From CAVRQM01 sp965246915 (lineage in GTDB: Bacteria; Pseudomonadota; Alphaproteobacteria; Acetobacterales; Acetobacteraceae): 64,000 nucleotides of DNA. The notes under the pieces were generated by a model, which saw only the letters and a program-made list of their open reading frames with translations, was not told the origin of the DNA and did not search any database. Location of the stretch: contig CBDFGB010000011.1 of NCBI GenBank assembly GCA_965246915.1, positions 124,001-188,000 of the forward strand, read 5' to 3'. How positions within the stretch are numbered: the stretch's first letter is position 1; each line of letters begins with the position of its first letter. Below, one piece after another: positions 19,496 through 28,741 of this stretch. Position numbers and translations under genes: made by a program.

Positions 19496-21619
19496 ATGGC
19501 GACTGGCTCTTCCTCCCGGCGCGGCATACGCGCTCGGCTGTTCACCGCGTTCGGTGCGCTCGCGGCGCTAACCGCCGTCGTCGGGCTTTCCGCATGCTGG
19601 TACTCCTGGCAGGCCGGGAGGCTTGTCGATCAGCTCGGCAGTCGGGCACTTCCGGCGACGGTGCAGTCGCTGACGCTCGCGCAACGGACCGCGACCCTGG
19701 CGGCCCAGGCCGGTCAGCTTGGCGACCTCGACACGGTGACCGAAGTAAAGAAACAGACCGGCAAGCTCGAGGCGCTTATTGCCGGAGAGATGGCGCGGAT
19801 TTCCACGCTTCGGGGATTGGGGGCCGATCCGGCGGCATTGGATCGGGCGGCGGGGATGAGCCGGGCGGTCGCCGGACTGCTGCCGCAGTTGCAGGCGCTC
19901 GCGCTCGAGGATCTCGATCGTCGCGCCAAGCTGGACGCCGCCGAGGCGAATGCACTCGCCGCCTATAAGGATTTCGCCGAGTTCATCCGCCCCATGGTCG
20001 AGGTCGCCGCGGTCGAGGTCTCGGGATTGATCAGCGAACTCGGGCGGCAGCCGCGACAGGGGCTGGCCCGGCTCTCGGGCGAGGCGATGCCGCAGTTCGC
20101 CTCACTCGGCGCGGTGCTGAGCAACGCCAATCTCGTGGTGGGGATGCTGGCGGCGGCAAGTCATGCGGACGCCGAGGCGGCGCGCGAAATCAGGTCGCAA
20201 TACGACTGGGCCGAGCTGTACCTGGGCAAGGCGCTGGCCGCCTATGGCGAAGCGCCGGACGCCGCGCGGATCCGTCAGCTCGCAGATGCGCTGCTCACGG
20301 CCGGACGTGGCGACGAAAGTGTGTTCGCGCTGCGCGAGCGGCAGGTCGCGACGAAGGCGGAGGTCGGACGGGTCGAGCGGGCATTGACCGCGGCCGCCGT
20401 GGCGCTGGGGCGGGAGGTCGATGGGCTCGTTGCCACCGAACAGGCGCGCGCCGAGGGCGTGCTGGCGGACTCGGCGCGGTTGACGCGTCGGAGCATCGCC
20501 ACCGCGCTCGCGGTGTCGGGCGTGGTCCTGGTCGCCGCGATCCTGTTGGGATGGCTCTATGTCGGACGCGGCATCGCGCGTCGGATCGACCGGCTGGCGT
20601 CGGCGATGCGACGGATCGCCGAAGGCGATCTGCGGACCGAGGTGCCGGCGGCGGGCGGCGACGAGATCGGCGACATGGCCGCGGCCCTGATGGTCTTCCG
20701 TGGCCACGCGCTGGCCCGGGTCGAGGCCGAGGCGCGCGAGCAGGCGGCCCGCCTGGAGATGGCGGCGACCGCCCGGGAGGGCATGCTGGCCATGGCAGAC
20801 CGCTTCGAGCAGGAGGTGAGCGGGGTGGTCCAGACCGTCGCTGCCACCGCTGATGCAGTGCATGCCAGCGCCACATCCCTCGCGGGGGCGGCGCAGTCGG
20901 CGCGCGAGGCGACCTCGCAGGCCGCGGGCGCGTCGGACGCAGCTAGCGCCAGTTCGACAAACGCGGCACGAGCGGCCGAGCAGCTGGCTGGCGCGATTGG
21001 CGAAGTCGGACGCCTCGTCTCCGAATCCGGGCGGATCGCGGCCGAGGCGGCGCGCAGCGCCGAGCGCACGGATGAGACGGTGCGCGGCCTATCGGGCAGT
21101 TCCGAGCAGGTCGGCAAGGTGGTCGAGTTGATCCGCGGAATCGCCGGGCAGACCAACCTTCTCGCGCTGAACGCGACGATCGAGGCCGCGCGGGCGGGCG
21201 ATGCCGGCAAGGGGTTCGCCGTGGTGGCCGGGGAGGTCAAGAACCTGGCCGGCCAAACCGCGCGCGCCACCGAGGAGATCGCCCGTCGCGTCGAGGATAT
21301 CCAGACCGTGGCGGCGCGCGCGGCGGGCGATATTCAGGGGATCGGCAAGACGATCGCCGCCTTGAACGGCATCGCCGCCAGCATCGCCGAGGCGGTGCAG
21401 CAGCAGGGCGAGGCGACCGCCGAGATCACCAACGGCGTCGTCGCGGCGTCGGGCAGCGTGGAGCGGGCGCATGTAAGTCTCGATGAGGTCGGCGCCGCGT
21501 CCGATCGCACCGCGACGGCGGCGGGTGAATTGCTGGGGGCGGCTGCGGCGATGACGACGCAATCCAACGCGCTGCGTGGCCAGGTCGCCGGGTTCCTGGG
21601 CCGGGTGCGGGCGGCGTAG
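19496..21619 (+). CDS. Methyl-accepting chemotaxis protein
   Basis: The 707-residue chemoreceptor has a first membrane helix at about residues 14-36, a long helical periplasmic sensor of about 300 residues, and a second helix at about 335-358 (VVLVAAILLGWLYV). HAMP follows (RIDRLASAMRRIAEGDLRTEVP), then the cytoplasmic signalling domain. The conserved hairpin tip is GQTNLLALNATIEAARAGDA near residue 550, which binds CheA and CheW. There is no C-terminal pentapeptide for CheR. The ligand cannot be predicted. It is a single gene with its own downstream hairpins. Confidence 0.92.
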   Translation: MATGSSSRRGIRARLFTAFGALAALTAVVGLSACWYSWQAGRLVDQLGSRALPATVQSLTLAQRTATLAAQAGQLGDLDTVTEVKKQTGKLEALIAGEMARISTLRGLGADPAALDRAAGMSRAVAGLLPQLQALALEDLDRRAKLDAAEANALAAYKDFAEFIRPMVEVAAVEVSGLISELGRQPRQGLARLSGEAMPQFASLGAVLSNANLVVGMLAAASHADAEAAREIRSQYDWAELYLGKALAAYGEAPDAARIRQLADALLTAGRGDESVFALRERQVATKAEVGRVERALTAAAVALGREVDGLVATEQARAEGVLADSARLTRRSIATALAVSGVVLVAAILLGWLYVGRGIARRIDRLASAMRRIAEGDLRTEVPAAGGDEIGDMAAALMVFRGHALARVEAEAREQAARLEMAATAREGMLAMADRFEQEVSGVVQTVAATADAVHASATSLAGAAQSAREATSQAAGASDAASASSTNAARAAEQLAGAIGEVGRLVSESGRIAAEAARSAERTDETVRGLSGSSEQVGKVVELIRGIAGQTNLLALNATIEAARAGDAGKGFAVVAGEVKNLAGQTARATEEIARRVEDIQTVAARAAGDIQGIGKTIAALNGIAASIAEAVQQQGEATAEITNGVVAASGSVERAHVSLDEVGAASDRTATAAGELLGAAAAMTTQSNALRGQVAGFLGRVRAA

Positions 21620-21721
21620 AGCATGATCGTTTCGACCCTGTGCGCCTGGTACGAAAGCGGCCAAGGTTAGCGGCTCTGTTATGGTCCGCGGGGCATCTGC
21701 CTGCACGACGCCGCATCAGCC

Positions 21722-21748
21722 AGATCGAATCGCTTTGCGATGCGATCT
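21722..21748 (+). terminator. Hairpin downstream of the chemoreceptor gene
   Basis: AGATCGAATCGC-TTT-GCGATGCGATCT gives a 12-bp stem with one mismatch and a 3-base loop. It lies between two convergent genes and could serve either strand. No strong T-tract is present. Confidence 0.45.
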
Positions 21749-21765
21749 AACTGATGAGGCTCTTG

Positions 21766-21788
21766 CGGGCTCGTGCAAGGCGAGCCCG
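21766..21788. terminator. Second hairpin between convergent genes
   Basis: CGGGCTCG and CGAGCCCG form a perfect 8-bp stem around a 7-base loop, 18 bases after the first hairpin. It is probably part of a bidirectional termination region for the chemoreceptor (+) and the aldehyde dehydrogenase (-). Confidence 0.45.
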
Positions 21789-21911
21789 AACGACGACTCT
21801 ACCGCGTAGCGATCCGCGACGTTCGGTCAAGCCGTTGCGGTCATCGCCAGCCGTGCCTTCCCCGCGGGGCGATCCAGGGCCGCTCCGAGGAGACGGGCAA
21901 CTGCCGGTGTG

Positions 21912-23339
21912 TCACGCCGCTTGATGGCCGATGACGGCCTTGGTCTCCAGGAACTCCTCCATGGCCCACTTGCCGTATTCGCGGCCATTGCCGGATTGCT
22001 TGTAGCCGCCGAACGGGGCGGCGAAATCCGGGGCCGGATAGTTCAGCCATACGTTCCCCGCGCGCAACTGAGCCGCGACGCGTCGCGCCCGCGCGAGGTC
22101 GCCGGACTGCACGTAGGCGGCGAGCCCATAGGGAGTGTCGTTGGCTATCTTGATCGCGTCGGCCTCGTCGGCATAGGGCAGGATCGCGATGACGGGCCCG
22201 AAGATTTCCTCGCGGCTGATGGTCATGTCGGGCCGTACGCCGGCGAACACGGTCGGCCGCACGTAGTAGCCGCGGTTCAGGTGTTCGGGACGGCCGGGAC
22301 CGCCGGTGACCAGTTCCGCGCCTTCGTCGATGCCGGCCTGGATCAGCCGCTGAATTTTCTCGTACTGCACCGCGCTGACCACCGGTCCGATCGTGCTTTT
22401 CGGATCGCGCGGGTCGCCGACGACGACGGTTTCGGCGGCCGCCTTGGCGATCGCCTTGGCCGCATCGTGCAGCTTGGCCGGGACGAGCATGCGGGTTGGC
22501 GCGTCGCAGGACTGACCGCTATTGCTCATCATGTCGGTGACACCCCGCGCCACCGCGTGCGACAGGTCGACGTCATCGAGCAGAATGTTGGGCGACTTGC
22601 CGCCCAGTTCCTGCGTCACGCGCTTGACCGTCGCGGCCGACGCCTGCGCGACCTGAATCCCGGCGCGGGTCGAGCCGGTGAAGCTCATCATGTCGATGCC
22701 GGCATGGGCCGACATCGCGGCCCCCACGACCGGGCCTTCGCCCTGCACCATGTTGTAGACGCCCTTCGGCACGCCCGCCGCGTGCATCACCTCTGACCAG
22801 ATGACGCCGGTCGTCGGCGCGATTTCCGACGGTTTCAGGATCATCGTGCAGCCGGCGGCGATCGCCGGAGCGACCTTCGAGACGATCTGGTTGATCGGCC
22901 AGTTCCAGGGGGTGATCATGCCGATGACGCCGATCGACTCCTTCGAAATCAGCGTCGAGCCCTGCAGCCACGCAAACTCGAAGCTCTCGAGGTCGGCGAT
23001 CATCTGCTCCAGATGCGCGGTGCCGGTCGCTGCCTGATCGGAATGGGAGAACGCCAGCGTCGCGCCCATCTCCCGCGTCGTGGCCTCCGCGACGTCGTCA
23101 AGACGCTTGAGATACTCCGCCAGGATAGACCGCAGCAGGTCGAGGCGCTCGGCCTTGCTGGTCCGCGAGAACGCGGGGAACGCAGCGCGGGCGGCGGCGA
23201 CCGCGCGGTCGACGTCCGGTATGGACCCGAGCGCGATCTGGGTGAACGCCTCCTCGGTGGAGGGGTCGATCACATCGAGCCGTTTCTGGCTTGCCGGCTC
23301 GACCCAGTCGCCGTCGATGTAGAATTGGTGCTCGTGCAT
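21912..23339 (-). CDS. NAD(P)-dependent aldehyde dehydrogenase
   Basis: The 475-residue ALDH-superfamily enzyme oxidises an aldehyde to the acid. Visible elements are the cofactor region ITPWNWPINQ (about 142-151), TGSTRAG (221-227), the general base Glu244 in QELGGKS, and the catalytic Cys278 in NSGQSCDAPTR. EIFGPVIAILPY follows. Asp replaces the more common Ala/Val after Cys. The physiological aldehyde is not evident from sequence. AGGAG precedes the ATG at 23339. It is divergent from the amidase with only 56 bases between the starts. Confidence 0.92.
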   Translation of the reverse strand: MHEHQFYIDGDWVEPASQKRLDVIDPSTEEAFTQIALGSIPDVDRAVAAARAAFPAFSRTSKAERLDLLRSILAEYLKRLDDVAEATTREMGATLAFSHSDQAATGTAHLEQMIADLESFEFAWLQGSTLISKESIGVIGMITPWNWPINQIVSKVAPAIAAGCTMILKPSEIAPTTGVIWSEVMHAAGVPKGVYNMVQGEGPVVGAAMSAHAGIDMMSFTGSTRAGIQVAQASAATVKRVTQELGGKSPNILLDDVDLSHAVARGVTDMMSNSGQSCDAPTRMLVPAKLHDAAKAIAKAAAETVVVGDPRDPKSTIGPVVSAVQYEKIQRLIQAGIDEGAELVTGGPGRPEHLNRGYYVRPTVFAGVRPDMTISREEIFGPVIAILPYADEADAIKIANDTPYGLAAYVQSGDLARARRVAAQLRAGNVWLNYPAPDFAAPFGGYKQSGNGREYGKWAMEEFLETKAVIGHQAA

Positions 23340-23395
23340 GTTCGTCTCCTGCTTTGTCGCCCATGATAGTCGTGCCAGCCGACGGAGGACATGCC

Positions 23396-25042
23396 TTGGA
23401 CCCTATCTCCAGCCGCGACATCGAGGCGGCCGAGCGTCTGATGGGCGTCGCCTACTCCGCCGCCGAGCGCGATCTGATGCGCCCCGCCCTGGAGGCTCAG
23501 CTGCGTCATGCCATCGCCCGACGCGGCGTGGACATGCCCTGGCATCTGGGACCGGCGACGAAATTCGACCCGCGGATGCCCGATTTCATCATGCCGGCGA
23601 CGGGTCCGATCGTGTTGCCGCCGGTGGAGGCCGAGCTGCCGGATGCCGACGCGGAAATCGCATTCGCACCGATCACCGCACAATCGGAGTGGATCCGCTC
23701 GAAACGACTGTCCTGCGAGCGGCTGACGCGCATCTATCTGGCGCGCATTGGCCGGTTTGGGCCACGACTGTCCTGCTTCGCGCTGCTGGATGCGGCAGGC
23801 GCGATCGGCCGCGCTCGAGCGCTGGATCAAATGCTCTCCGAGGGCACATGGCTCGGCCCGCTGCACGGCATCCCGTACGGCGCCAAGGACATTCTGGACA
23901 CCGCGGGGCTCGAGACCGCATGGGGGGCCGAGACGCATCGGGGGCGCATTCCGACGACGGATGCCGCGGTGGTGCGCCGGTTGCGCGAGGCGGGCGCGGT
24001 GCTGCTCGGCAAGACCACGGTCGGCGCGCTTGCGTATGGCGACATCTGGTACGACGGCGTGACGAAGAATCCGTGGAACCTCGAGGAAGGGTCGAGCGGG
24101 TCGAGCGCCGGCTCCGGCTCGGCCGTGGCGGCAGGGCTGGTCGGCTTCGCGCTCGGGACGGAGACGCTGGGTTCGATCGTCTGCCCGTCGGCGCGCTGCG
24201 GCGTAACCGGATTGCGCCCGACCTTCGGCCGGGTGCCGAGGACGGGAGCGATGCCGCTGTGCTGGACGCTGGACAAGATCGGCCCAATGGCCCGCTCCGT
24301 GGCGGACACGGTTCTCGTGGTGGGGATACTGAATGGACCCGAACAGGCGGATCCATTCGGCATCGATGCGCCATTCGGCGCGGATCTCACGCGCGATGTC
24401 GCGGGCTTGCGGCTCGGCTGGTTCCCGAACGATTTCGAGGCCTCGGACGCGCCCGATCTGGACCGCGCCGCGCTCGGCATCGCACGGCGGCTCGGCATGA
24501 CCCTCGTGCCGATCGCGCGGCCCGACTTGCCGTATGAGTCTTTGCTCAATCTGCTGCATGCCGAGTCCGCAGCCTCGTTCGAGGATTTGACGTTGTCGGA
24601 CCGCGATGACGAGTTGGCGTGGCAGGACGAAGCGGCGTGGCCCAACGCGTTCCGCCGCGCCCGCTTCCTCAGCGCCGTGGATCACATCCAATTGGACCGG
24701 TTTCGCCGCCTGGTCATGCAGACGATGGATGAGGCGATGCGCGGGGTCGATGCGGTGATCGGCCCGAGCCTGACCGGGCCGATGCTGACGATCACCAACT
24801 ACACGGGCCATCCCTGCTTGTGCCTGCCGTCAGGCCTTCGCGCCTCTTCGACCCGCGGCAGTGGCGCGTTGTCAGCGATCGGCTTCGACTCGGGAGGTCC
24901 GGCCGGCGGGACGCTGCATCAGGTGCCGCACAGCATCTGCGTCTGGGGCGGGACCTTCGACGAAGGGCCGATGCTGGCGGCCGGCCAAGCGCTCGAACAA
25001 GCGTTCGGATTTGGCGCTCGGCGGCCGCCAGGATTTTCTTAA
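23396..25042 (+). CDS. Amidase-signature family hydrolase
   Basis: The 548-residue protein has the amidase-signature core. The catalytic Lys lies in YGAKDILDTAG (about residue 162), and the Ser-cisSer pair in EGSSGSSAGSGSAVAAG (about 230-246). GTETLGSIVCPSARCGVTG and PTFGRVPRTGAM follow, as expected. It hydrolyses an amide bond, but the substrate is unknown. About 120 N-terminal residues precede the core, a feature of the GatA-like enzymes annotated as Asp/Glu-tRNA amidotransferase paralogues. I prefer TTG at 23396, seven bases after GGAGG; ATG at 23363 is an alternative. It may share a promoter region with the divergent aldehyde dehydrogenase. Confidence 0.88.
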   Translation: MDPISSRDIEAAERLMGVAYSAAERDLMRPALEAQLRHAIARRGVDMPWHLGPATKFDPRMPDFIMPATGPIVLPPVEAELPDADAEIAFAPITAQSEWIRSKRLSCERLTRIYLARIGRFGPRLSCFALLDAAGAIGRARALDQMLSEGTWLGPLHGIPYGAKDILDTAGLETAWGAETHRGRIPTTDAAVVRRLREAGAVLLGKTTVGALAYGDIWYDGVTKNPWNLEEGSSGSSAGSGSAVAAGLVGFALGTETLGSIVCPSARCGVTGLRPTFGRVPRTGAMPLCWTLDKIGPMARSVADTVLVVGILNGPEQADPFGIDAPFGADLTRDVAGLRLGWFPNDFEASDAPDLDRAALGIARRLGMTLVPIARPDLPYESLLNLLHAESAASFEDLTLSDRDDELAWQDEAAWPNAFRRARFLSAVDHIQLDRFRRLVMQTMDEAMRGVDAVIGPSLTGPMLTITNYTGHPCLCLPSGLRASSTRGSGALSAIGFDSGGPAGGTLHQVPHSICVWGGTFDEGPMLAAGQALEQAFGFGARRPPGFS

Positions 25043-25072
25043 CTGCGGGGCAGGAGCGGCGCGCCGCCGAAA

Positions 25073-25098
25073 CGCCCGCCGGTCCGTGCCGGCGGGCG
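25073..25098. terminator. Perfect 10-bp hairpin between convergent genes
   Basis: CGCCCGCCGG and CCGGCGGGCG pair perfectly around a 6-base loop, midway between the amidase stop (+) and the stress-protein stop (-). It is probably a bidirectional terminator. Confidence 0.7.
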
Positions 25099-25105
25099 GA
25101 GACGC

Positions 25106-25807
25106 CTAGGCCGCGCTGCGGCGGTCGCGGTCGTGCTGGACGTCGGCTTGGGCTTGCGCCGGCGTGTAAGACGCCGCTGCCGGGTCGAATCGATCCCAGC
25201 CGCCCGCGCGGTAGTCGCTGCCGCGCTGGCCAATATCGACGGCGTGCGTGCTCGCGAGAATCTCCTCGACCTGTGCGGCGTTCGTCTGAGCGTCGGTGAT
25301 GTGCACGCTGAGCAGCGTGCCGCCGCGACGAACGCCCTCGGCATAGACATGAGCGTCGGTGTCGCTGACACCCGCCCCGGTCAACGCGCCGAGCAAGCCG
25401 CCCGCGGCCGCGCCCGCACCGGCGCCGGTCAGCGTGGCGATGAGCCAGCCGGCGGCGACGACCGGTCCCACGCCCGGGATGGCCAGCGCGCCAATGCCGG
25501 CCAGAAGGCCCGCGCCGCCGCCGACCACCGTCCCGAGCGTGGCGCCCGCGCCGGCACCGGTCGCGGCCGACCGCTCGGCAGCGTCGGTTTTCATGTCGGT
25601 TCCGGCGATCGTGGCGTCGACCGGCAGTGCCGAGCCGACCGGAAGCGTGGCTTCTGGCCCAATCGTCGGCACCACGGCCGCGTCGCGGCCATCGGTGCCG
25701 ACGAGGCTGATGTCGCTGTGCGGAATGCCGGCCGACTCGAGAGCGTCAACGGCGCGTGCGGCCTCGTCATACGTATCGTAAAGATGGGTAAGCGTGCGTG
25801 TCGCCAT
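25106..25807 (-). CDS. General-stress-type membrane-associated protein
   Basis: The 233-residue protein has an N-terminal alpha/beta domain (TLTHLYDTYDEAARAVDAL, then HSDISLVGTD), similar to the YflT/general-stress fold. A long glycine- and alanine-rich hydrophobic block (about residues 85-150) follows and resembles glycine-zipper membrane segments. The last part, GGTLLSVHITDAQTNAAQVEEIL, repeats the alpha/beta pattern. Proteins of this layout are linked to envelope or osmotic stress, but no biochemical role is fixed. GGAGA sits seven bases before the ATG. Confidence 0.75.
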   Translation of the reverse strand: MATRTLTHLYDTYDEAARAVDALESAGIPHSDISLVGTDGRDAAVVPTIGPEATLPVGSALPVDATIAGTDMKTDAAERSAATGAGAGATLGTVVGGGAGLLAGIGALAIPGVGPVVAAGWLIATLTGAGAGAAAGGLLGALTGAGVSDTDAHVYAEGVRRGGTLLSVHITDAQTNAAQVEEILASTHAVDIGQRGSDYRAGGWDRFDPAAASYTPAQAQADVQHDRDRRSAA

Positions 25808-25826
25808 GGCGAAATCTCCTATGTGC

Positions 25827-26213
25827 TTACGACTGGCCGACGTTGCCGGCGTAGTCGAGCCAAACGCCGACCTGCTGCCCGTTCTTCATCGCGGTGCCGT
25901 GCCAGATCCCGTCGCCGTCCTTCTTCAGACCCCCGACGGAGGTGTAGCCGGCGTCGGAAATCCGCGCCTGGGCCTGACTCTCGGTGAACGAGTTGGCCCC
26001 CTTTTCCGGCTCGCCTGGCACCTTCCCCGAGTCGGCAGTCTTGCTGGCCGACGCCGTGTCGGGCGTCGTGCCGGTCGCGGCCGTTGCCCCTGGCACCGCG
26101 GTTCCGCTGGTCGTTTCATTCGACGGTGCCGGGTCCGCGGCAATGGCGAGCGGCATGTTGATGGCGCCGAGCGCGATGAGCGATGCCGCTCCAGCGATCA
26201 TGAACGTCTTCAT
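25827..26213 (-). CDS. Small secreted protein with PepSY-like C-terminus
   Basis: The 128-residue protein begins with a signal peptide (MKTFMIAGAASLIALGAINM...AIA). A Thr/Ala/Pro/Ser-rich linker follows, then a compact domain of about 50 residues: SFTESQAQARISDAGYTSV, GLKKDGDGIWHGTAMKNGQ and VGVWLDYAGNV. That pattern resembles PepSY-like domains in periplasmic proteins. It lies 19 bases upstream of the stress-type protein on the same strand, so the two are probably co-expressed. GGAGG precedes the ATG. Confidence 0.75.
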   Translation of the reverse strand: MKTFMIAGAASLIALGAINMPLAIAADPAPSNETTSGTAVPGATAATGTTPDTASASKTADSGKVPGEPEKGANSFTESQAQARISDAGYTSVGGLKKDGDGIWHGTAMKNGQQVGVWLDYAGNVGQS

Positions 26214-26309
26214 GGTGAGCCTCCGTGACTGTCGATCCGCGCGCGGTTCGCTTTAGCGGCGCGTATCTCGTCACGGTCTAAGCGCCGTGGGGCGTGGCGG
26301 TTCCCTTGA

Positions 26310-27890
26310 TCAGGCCGTCGCGTCGCTCACGTGGATGAGCGTCGGCCGATCGGCGCGGAGGGCGACCCGGATCGCGTCGGCAAGCGCGGCCGCATCGTCG
26401 GGGCGGCGGTAGGCACAGCGCCAGGCTTGCGCGACCGCGGAAAAATCGGGGTTGCGGAAGGTCACGCCGATCTCCTGAAAGCCGCGGGCCCGCATATCGT
26501 CGCGGATCTGCCCGTAGCCCCCGTTATCGTAGAGGATGATCGGCAAGGGCAGGCCGAGTTCGGCGGCCGTGGCGAGTTCCGGCAACGTGAATTGCAGGCC
26601 GCCATCGCCGATCAGGCAGGCGACCGGCGTCTCGCCCAGCGCGATCTTCGCGCCGGTCGCCGCCGGCAGGGCAAAGCCGAGCGTGCCGTAGCCGCTGGGG
26701 TGGACCAGCCCGCGCGGGACGTGGACCGGGAAGATGCTGTTCGCGGTGTAGGCGATCTGCGTCATGTCGGTGAGAAGATGGGCCTCGCGCGGGAGCCCGG
26801 CGCGGATCGCGGCAAGTAGACGTGCATGCGCCGGTTTCTGGCCGATCAGCTCCGCCAGGATGCCGGCGCGGGCCGCGGCCGCGCGGCTGGCTCCGCCGGC
26901 GCGCGGCTGGGGTCCGAGCGCGGCGAGCAGGGCGGCGACGGCGAGTGTCGCGTCGGCGTGGACGAACAACCCGTTAGGCTCATCGCCGGGCATCGACGCC
27001 GCGTCCAGGTCGACGCGGATGAGGTGGCCGGAGATCGGCAGGCGGTCCGTCCAATGAGACGTCTCCGACATGTCGCTGCCGATCACCAGGACCACGTCGG
27101 CTTCCGCGACGACGCGCAGGCCGGCGGCGGCGGAGAGGCCCATGCCGATCGCGAGATCGTGGTCGGCGGCCACGATCCCGGCTCCGGCGGTGGTCATGAT
27201 GACGGGCGCGTCGAGTCTTTCGGCGAGCGAGGTCGCGTGCGCGTCGACCGCGCCTCCGCCCAGCAGGATCAGCGGTCTTTTCGCGTCGCTCAGGATGGCC
27301 GCGGCGCGGTCGATGGCGGCGGGGTTGGGGCCGGGGCGGTTCGGCAGTGCGAAGGCGGCGAGGGGTGCGGCGCACGGCGCCTCGATCACGTCGAGCGGCA
27401 ATTCGAGGTGGACGGGTCCTGGCCGGCGCGCGGCGAAGCCCGCGAAAATGCGGGCCATGACGCGCGGGAGTTCGTCGGGGTCGAGCAGGCTGTGGCTGTG
27501 CGCGACCAGTGGCGCAACGCTCGCCCGCTGCGCGGTGATCTCATGCAGGCGCAGCCGGTCCGCCCCGAGGTCGCGCCGGGCGGCGACGCTGGAGATCACC
27601 AGCATCGGCGAGGAATCGGACATCGCCTGCGCCATGGGCGTTGCGATGTTGGTCACGCCCGGCCCGGTGATGACGAAGGCCACGCCGGGCCGTCCGGTGA
27701 CCCGGCCCACGCCATCGGCCATGAAGCCCGCGCCCTGCTCGTGCCGGGGCGTCACGTGCCGCAGATCCGAGGATGCCAGGCCGCGATACAGCTCGAGCGT
27801 GTGGACGCCCGGGATGCCGAAGATCGTGCGGACGCCGTAGGCTTCGAGCAGGCGGGGGATCGCGGCGCCGACGGTGGGGCGGTCGGTCAT
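26310..27890 (-). CDS. ThDP-dependent decarboxylase, probable 5-guanidino-2-oxopentanoate decarboxylase
   Basis: The 526-residue enzyme has the three acetolactate-synthase-like domains. The cofactor-activating Glu51 is in RHEQGAGFMADG, the central Rossmann domain contains RPLILLGGGAVDAHA, and the ThDP motif GDGGLQFTLPELATAAELGL extends to LYDNGGYGQI. The opening VRTIFGIPGVHTLELYRGL and overall match fit the AruI-type decarboxylases of the arginine transaminase pathway, which give 4-guanidinobutyraldehyde. Related ThDP enzymes cannot be excluded. It is the last gene of a minus-strand cluster with a DPPY methyltransferase, a small membrane protein and a copper amine oxidase. Confidence 0.82.
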   Translation of the reverse strand: MTDRPTVGAAIPRLLEAYGVRTIFGIPGVHTLELYRGLASSDLRHVTPRHEQGAGFMADGVGRVTGRPGVAFVITGPGVTNIATPMAQAMSDSSPMLVISSVAARRDLGADRLRLHEITAQRASVAPLVAHSHSLLDPDELPRVMARIFAGFAARRPGPVHLELPLDVIEAPCAAPLAAFALPNRPGPNPAAIDRAAAILSDAKRPLILLGGGAVDAHATSLAERLDAPVIMTTAGAGIVAADHDLAIGMGLSAAAGLRVVAEADVVLVIGSDMSETSHWTDRLPISGHLIRVDLDAASMPGDEPNGLFVHADATLAVAALLAALGPQPRAGGASRAAAARAGILAELIGQKPAHARLLAAIRAGLPREAHLLTDMTQIAYTANSIFPVHVPRGLVHPSGYGTLGFALPAATGAKIALGETPVACLIGDGGLQFTLPELATAAELGLPLPIILYDNGGYGQIRDDMRARGFQEIGVTFRNPDFSAVAQAWRCAYRRPDDAAALADAIRVALRADRPTLIHVSDATA

Positions 27891-27896
27891 TCTCCC

Positions 27897-28490
27897 CTAA
27901 ACCCGTCTAAAAATGGTCACGACTCTAAACCGATGGTTGGTGGACTTGACCATTCCGATCACCGCTTCGATCGCGAAGGCGTCCTTGCGGTACATCGGCA
28001 GCACCTGATCGAGCCACACGATGTGGGTCCCGGGCGAGACCCTCTGCAGCGCGCGCATCACCTTGTTTCGTTGAACCATCGTCGTGCGATACCGTTCCGC
28101 GTCCTCGATGCTGTAGGGTGGATCGGCGAGAATGAGATCGTAGGTCTCGAGCGGCACCGTCGCGAGAGCCTGCGCGTCATCGACGTATGTCGGATGAAGA
28201 TCGGCGTTCACGTCGACCGTGTCGCCAGGCAGCGCCGCGAGATCCACGCGGCCGGAGAACACGTGCAGCACGTGGCGCTTGTCGGGAAACAACGCGCCGA
28301 TGCGGCGCAGATAGCCGGCCGGATAGCCACCATAGTATCCCGTCTTGACGCGATAGTCGTTGCCCATGATCCAGGTGCCGACGATGCGTCCGTCCTCGCT
28401 GAGAAAGAGCGAGCGGGGAAACTTGGTGCGCGCGACATACGAGTCGATTCGCGCCTGCGGACCGAGTGGCGTCAGCGCCGGCGCAGCCAC
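27897..28490 (-). CDS. DPPY-motif SAM-dependent methyltransferase
   Basis: The 197-residue protein has the amino-methyltransferase catalytic motif LADPPYS (about residues 121-127). An upstream FSG-type SAM loop, HVLHVFSGRVDLAALPGD, and ASP/ASN-rich strands precede it. DPPY enzymes methylate exocyclic amines in adenine or guanine, in DNA or RNA; no target-recognition domain is seen, so the substrate is open. GTG at 28490 is the most likely start and overlaps the upstream small membrane protein by 19 bases. Only six bases separate it from the decarboxylase start downstream, which suggests an operon of otherwise metabolic genes. Confidence 0.75.
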   Translation of the reverse strand: MAAPALTPLGPQARIDSYVARTKFPRSLFLSEDGRIVGTWIMGNDYRVKTGYYGGYPAGYLRRIGALFPDKRHVLHVFSGRVDLAALPGDTVDVNADLHPTYVDDAQALATVPLETYDLILADPPYSIEDAERYRTTMVQRNKVMRALQRVSPGTHIVWLDQVLPMYRKDAFAIEAVIGMVKSTNHRFRVVTIFRRV

Positions 28491-28732
28491 GTCACCGACA
28501 GGAACGCCCCGATCCACGAGCCGGCCGCCGCGAACACGATGTAGATCCATGACTGCGTGTAGCTGATGACCGCGAAGGCGGACAGCAGATACCAGAAGCT
28601 GCTCCAGGTCGCGGCCGCCACGCGCCGCCGCGCGCCGACCGCCGCGTTGAACATCACGTATGCGGCGTCGGTCGCCATGGTGGATGCCATGACGCCTGCC
28701 GCCAGCAACGGGTCGATCGGCGGCAGCGTCAC
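28472..28732 (-). CDS. Small three-helix membrane protein
   Basis: The 86-residue protein has two or three hydrophobic segments (about residues 8-30, 40-60 and 62-80) with an Arg-rich turn GARRRVAAATW and an Arg-rich C-terminus. I do not recognise a named family. It starts nine bases after the amine oxidase stop and its 3' end overlaps the methyltransferase start. It is likely an integral part of this transcript, perhaps translationally coupled to it. Confidence 0.65.
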   Translation of the reverse strand: MTLPPIDPLLAAGVMASTMATDAAYVMFNAAVGARRRVAAATWSSFWYLLSAFAVISYTQSWIYIVFAAAGSWIGAFLSVTWLRRR

Positions 28733-28741
28733 GCAGCAAAC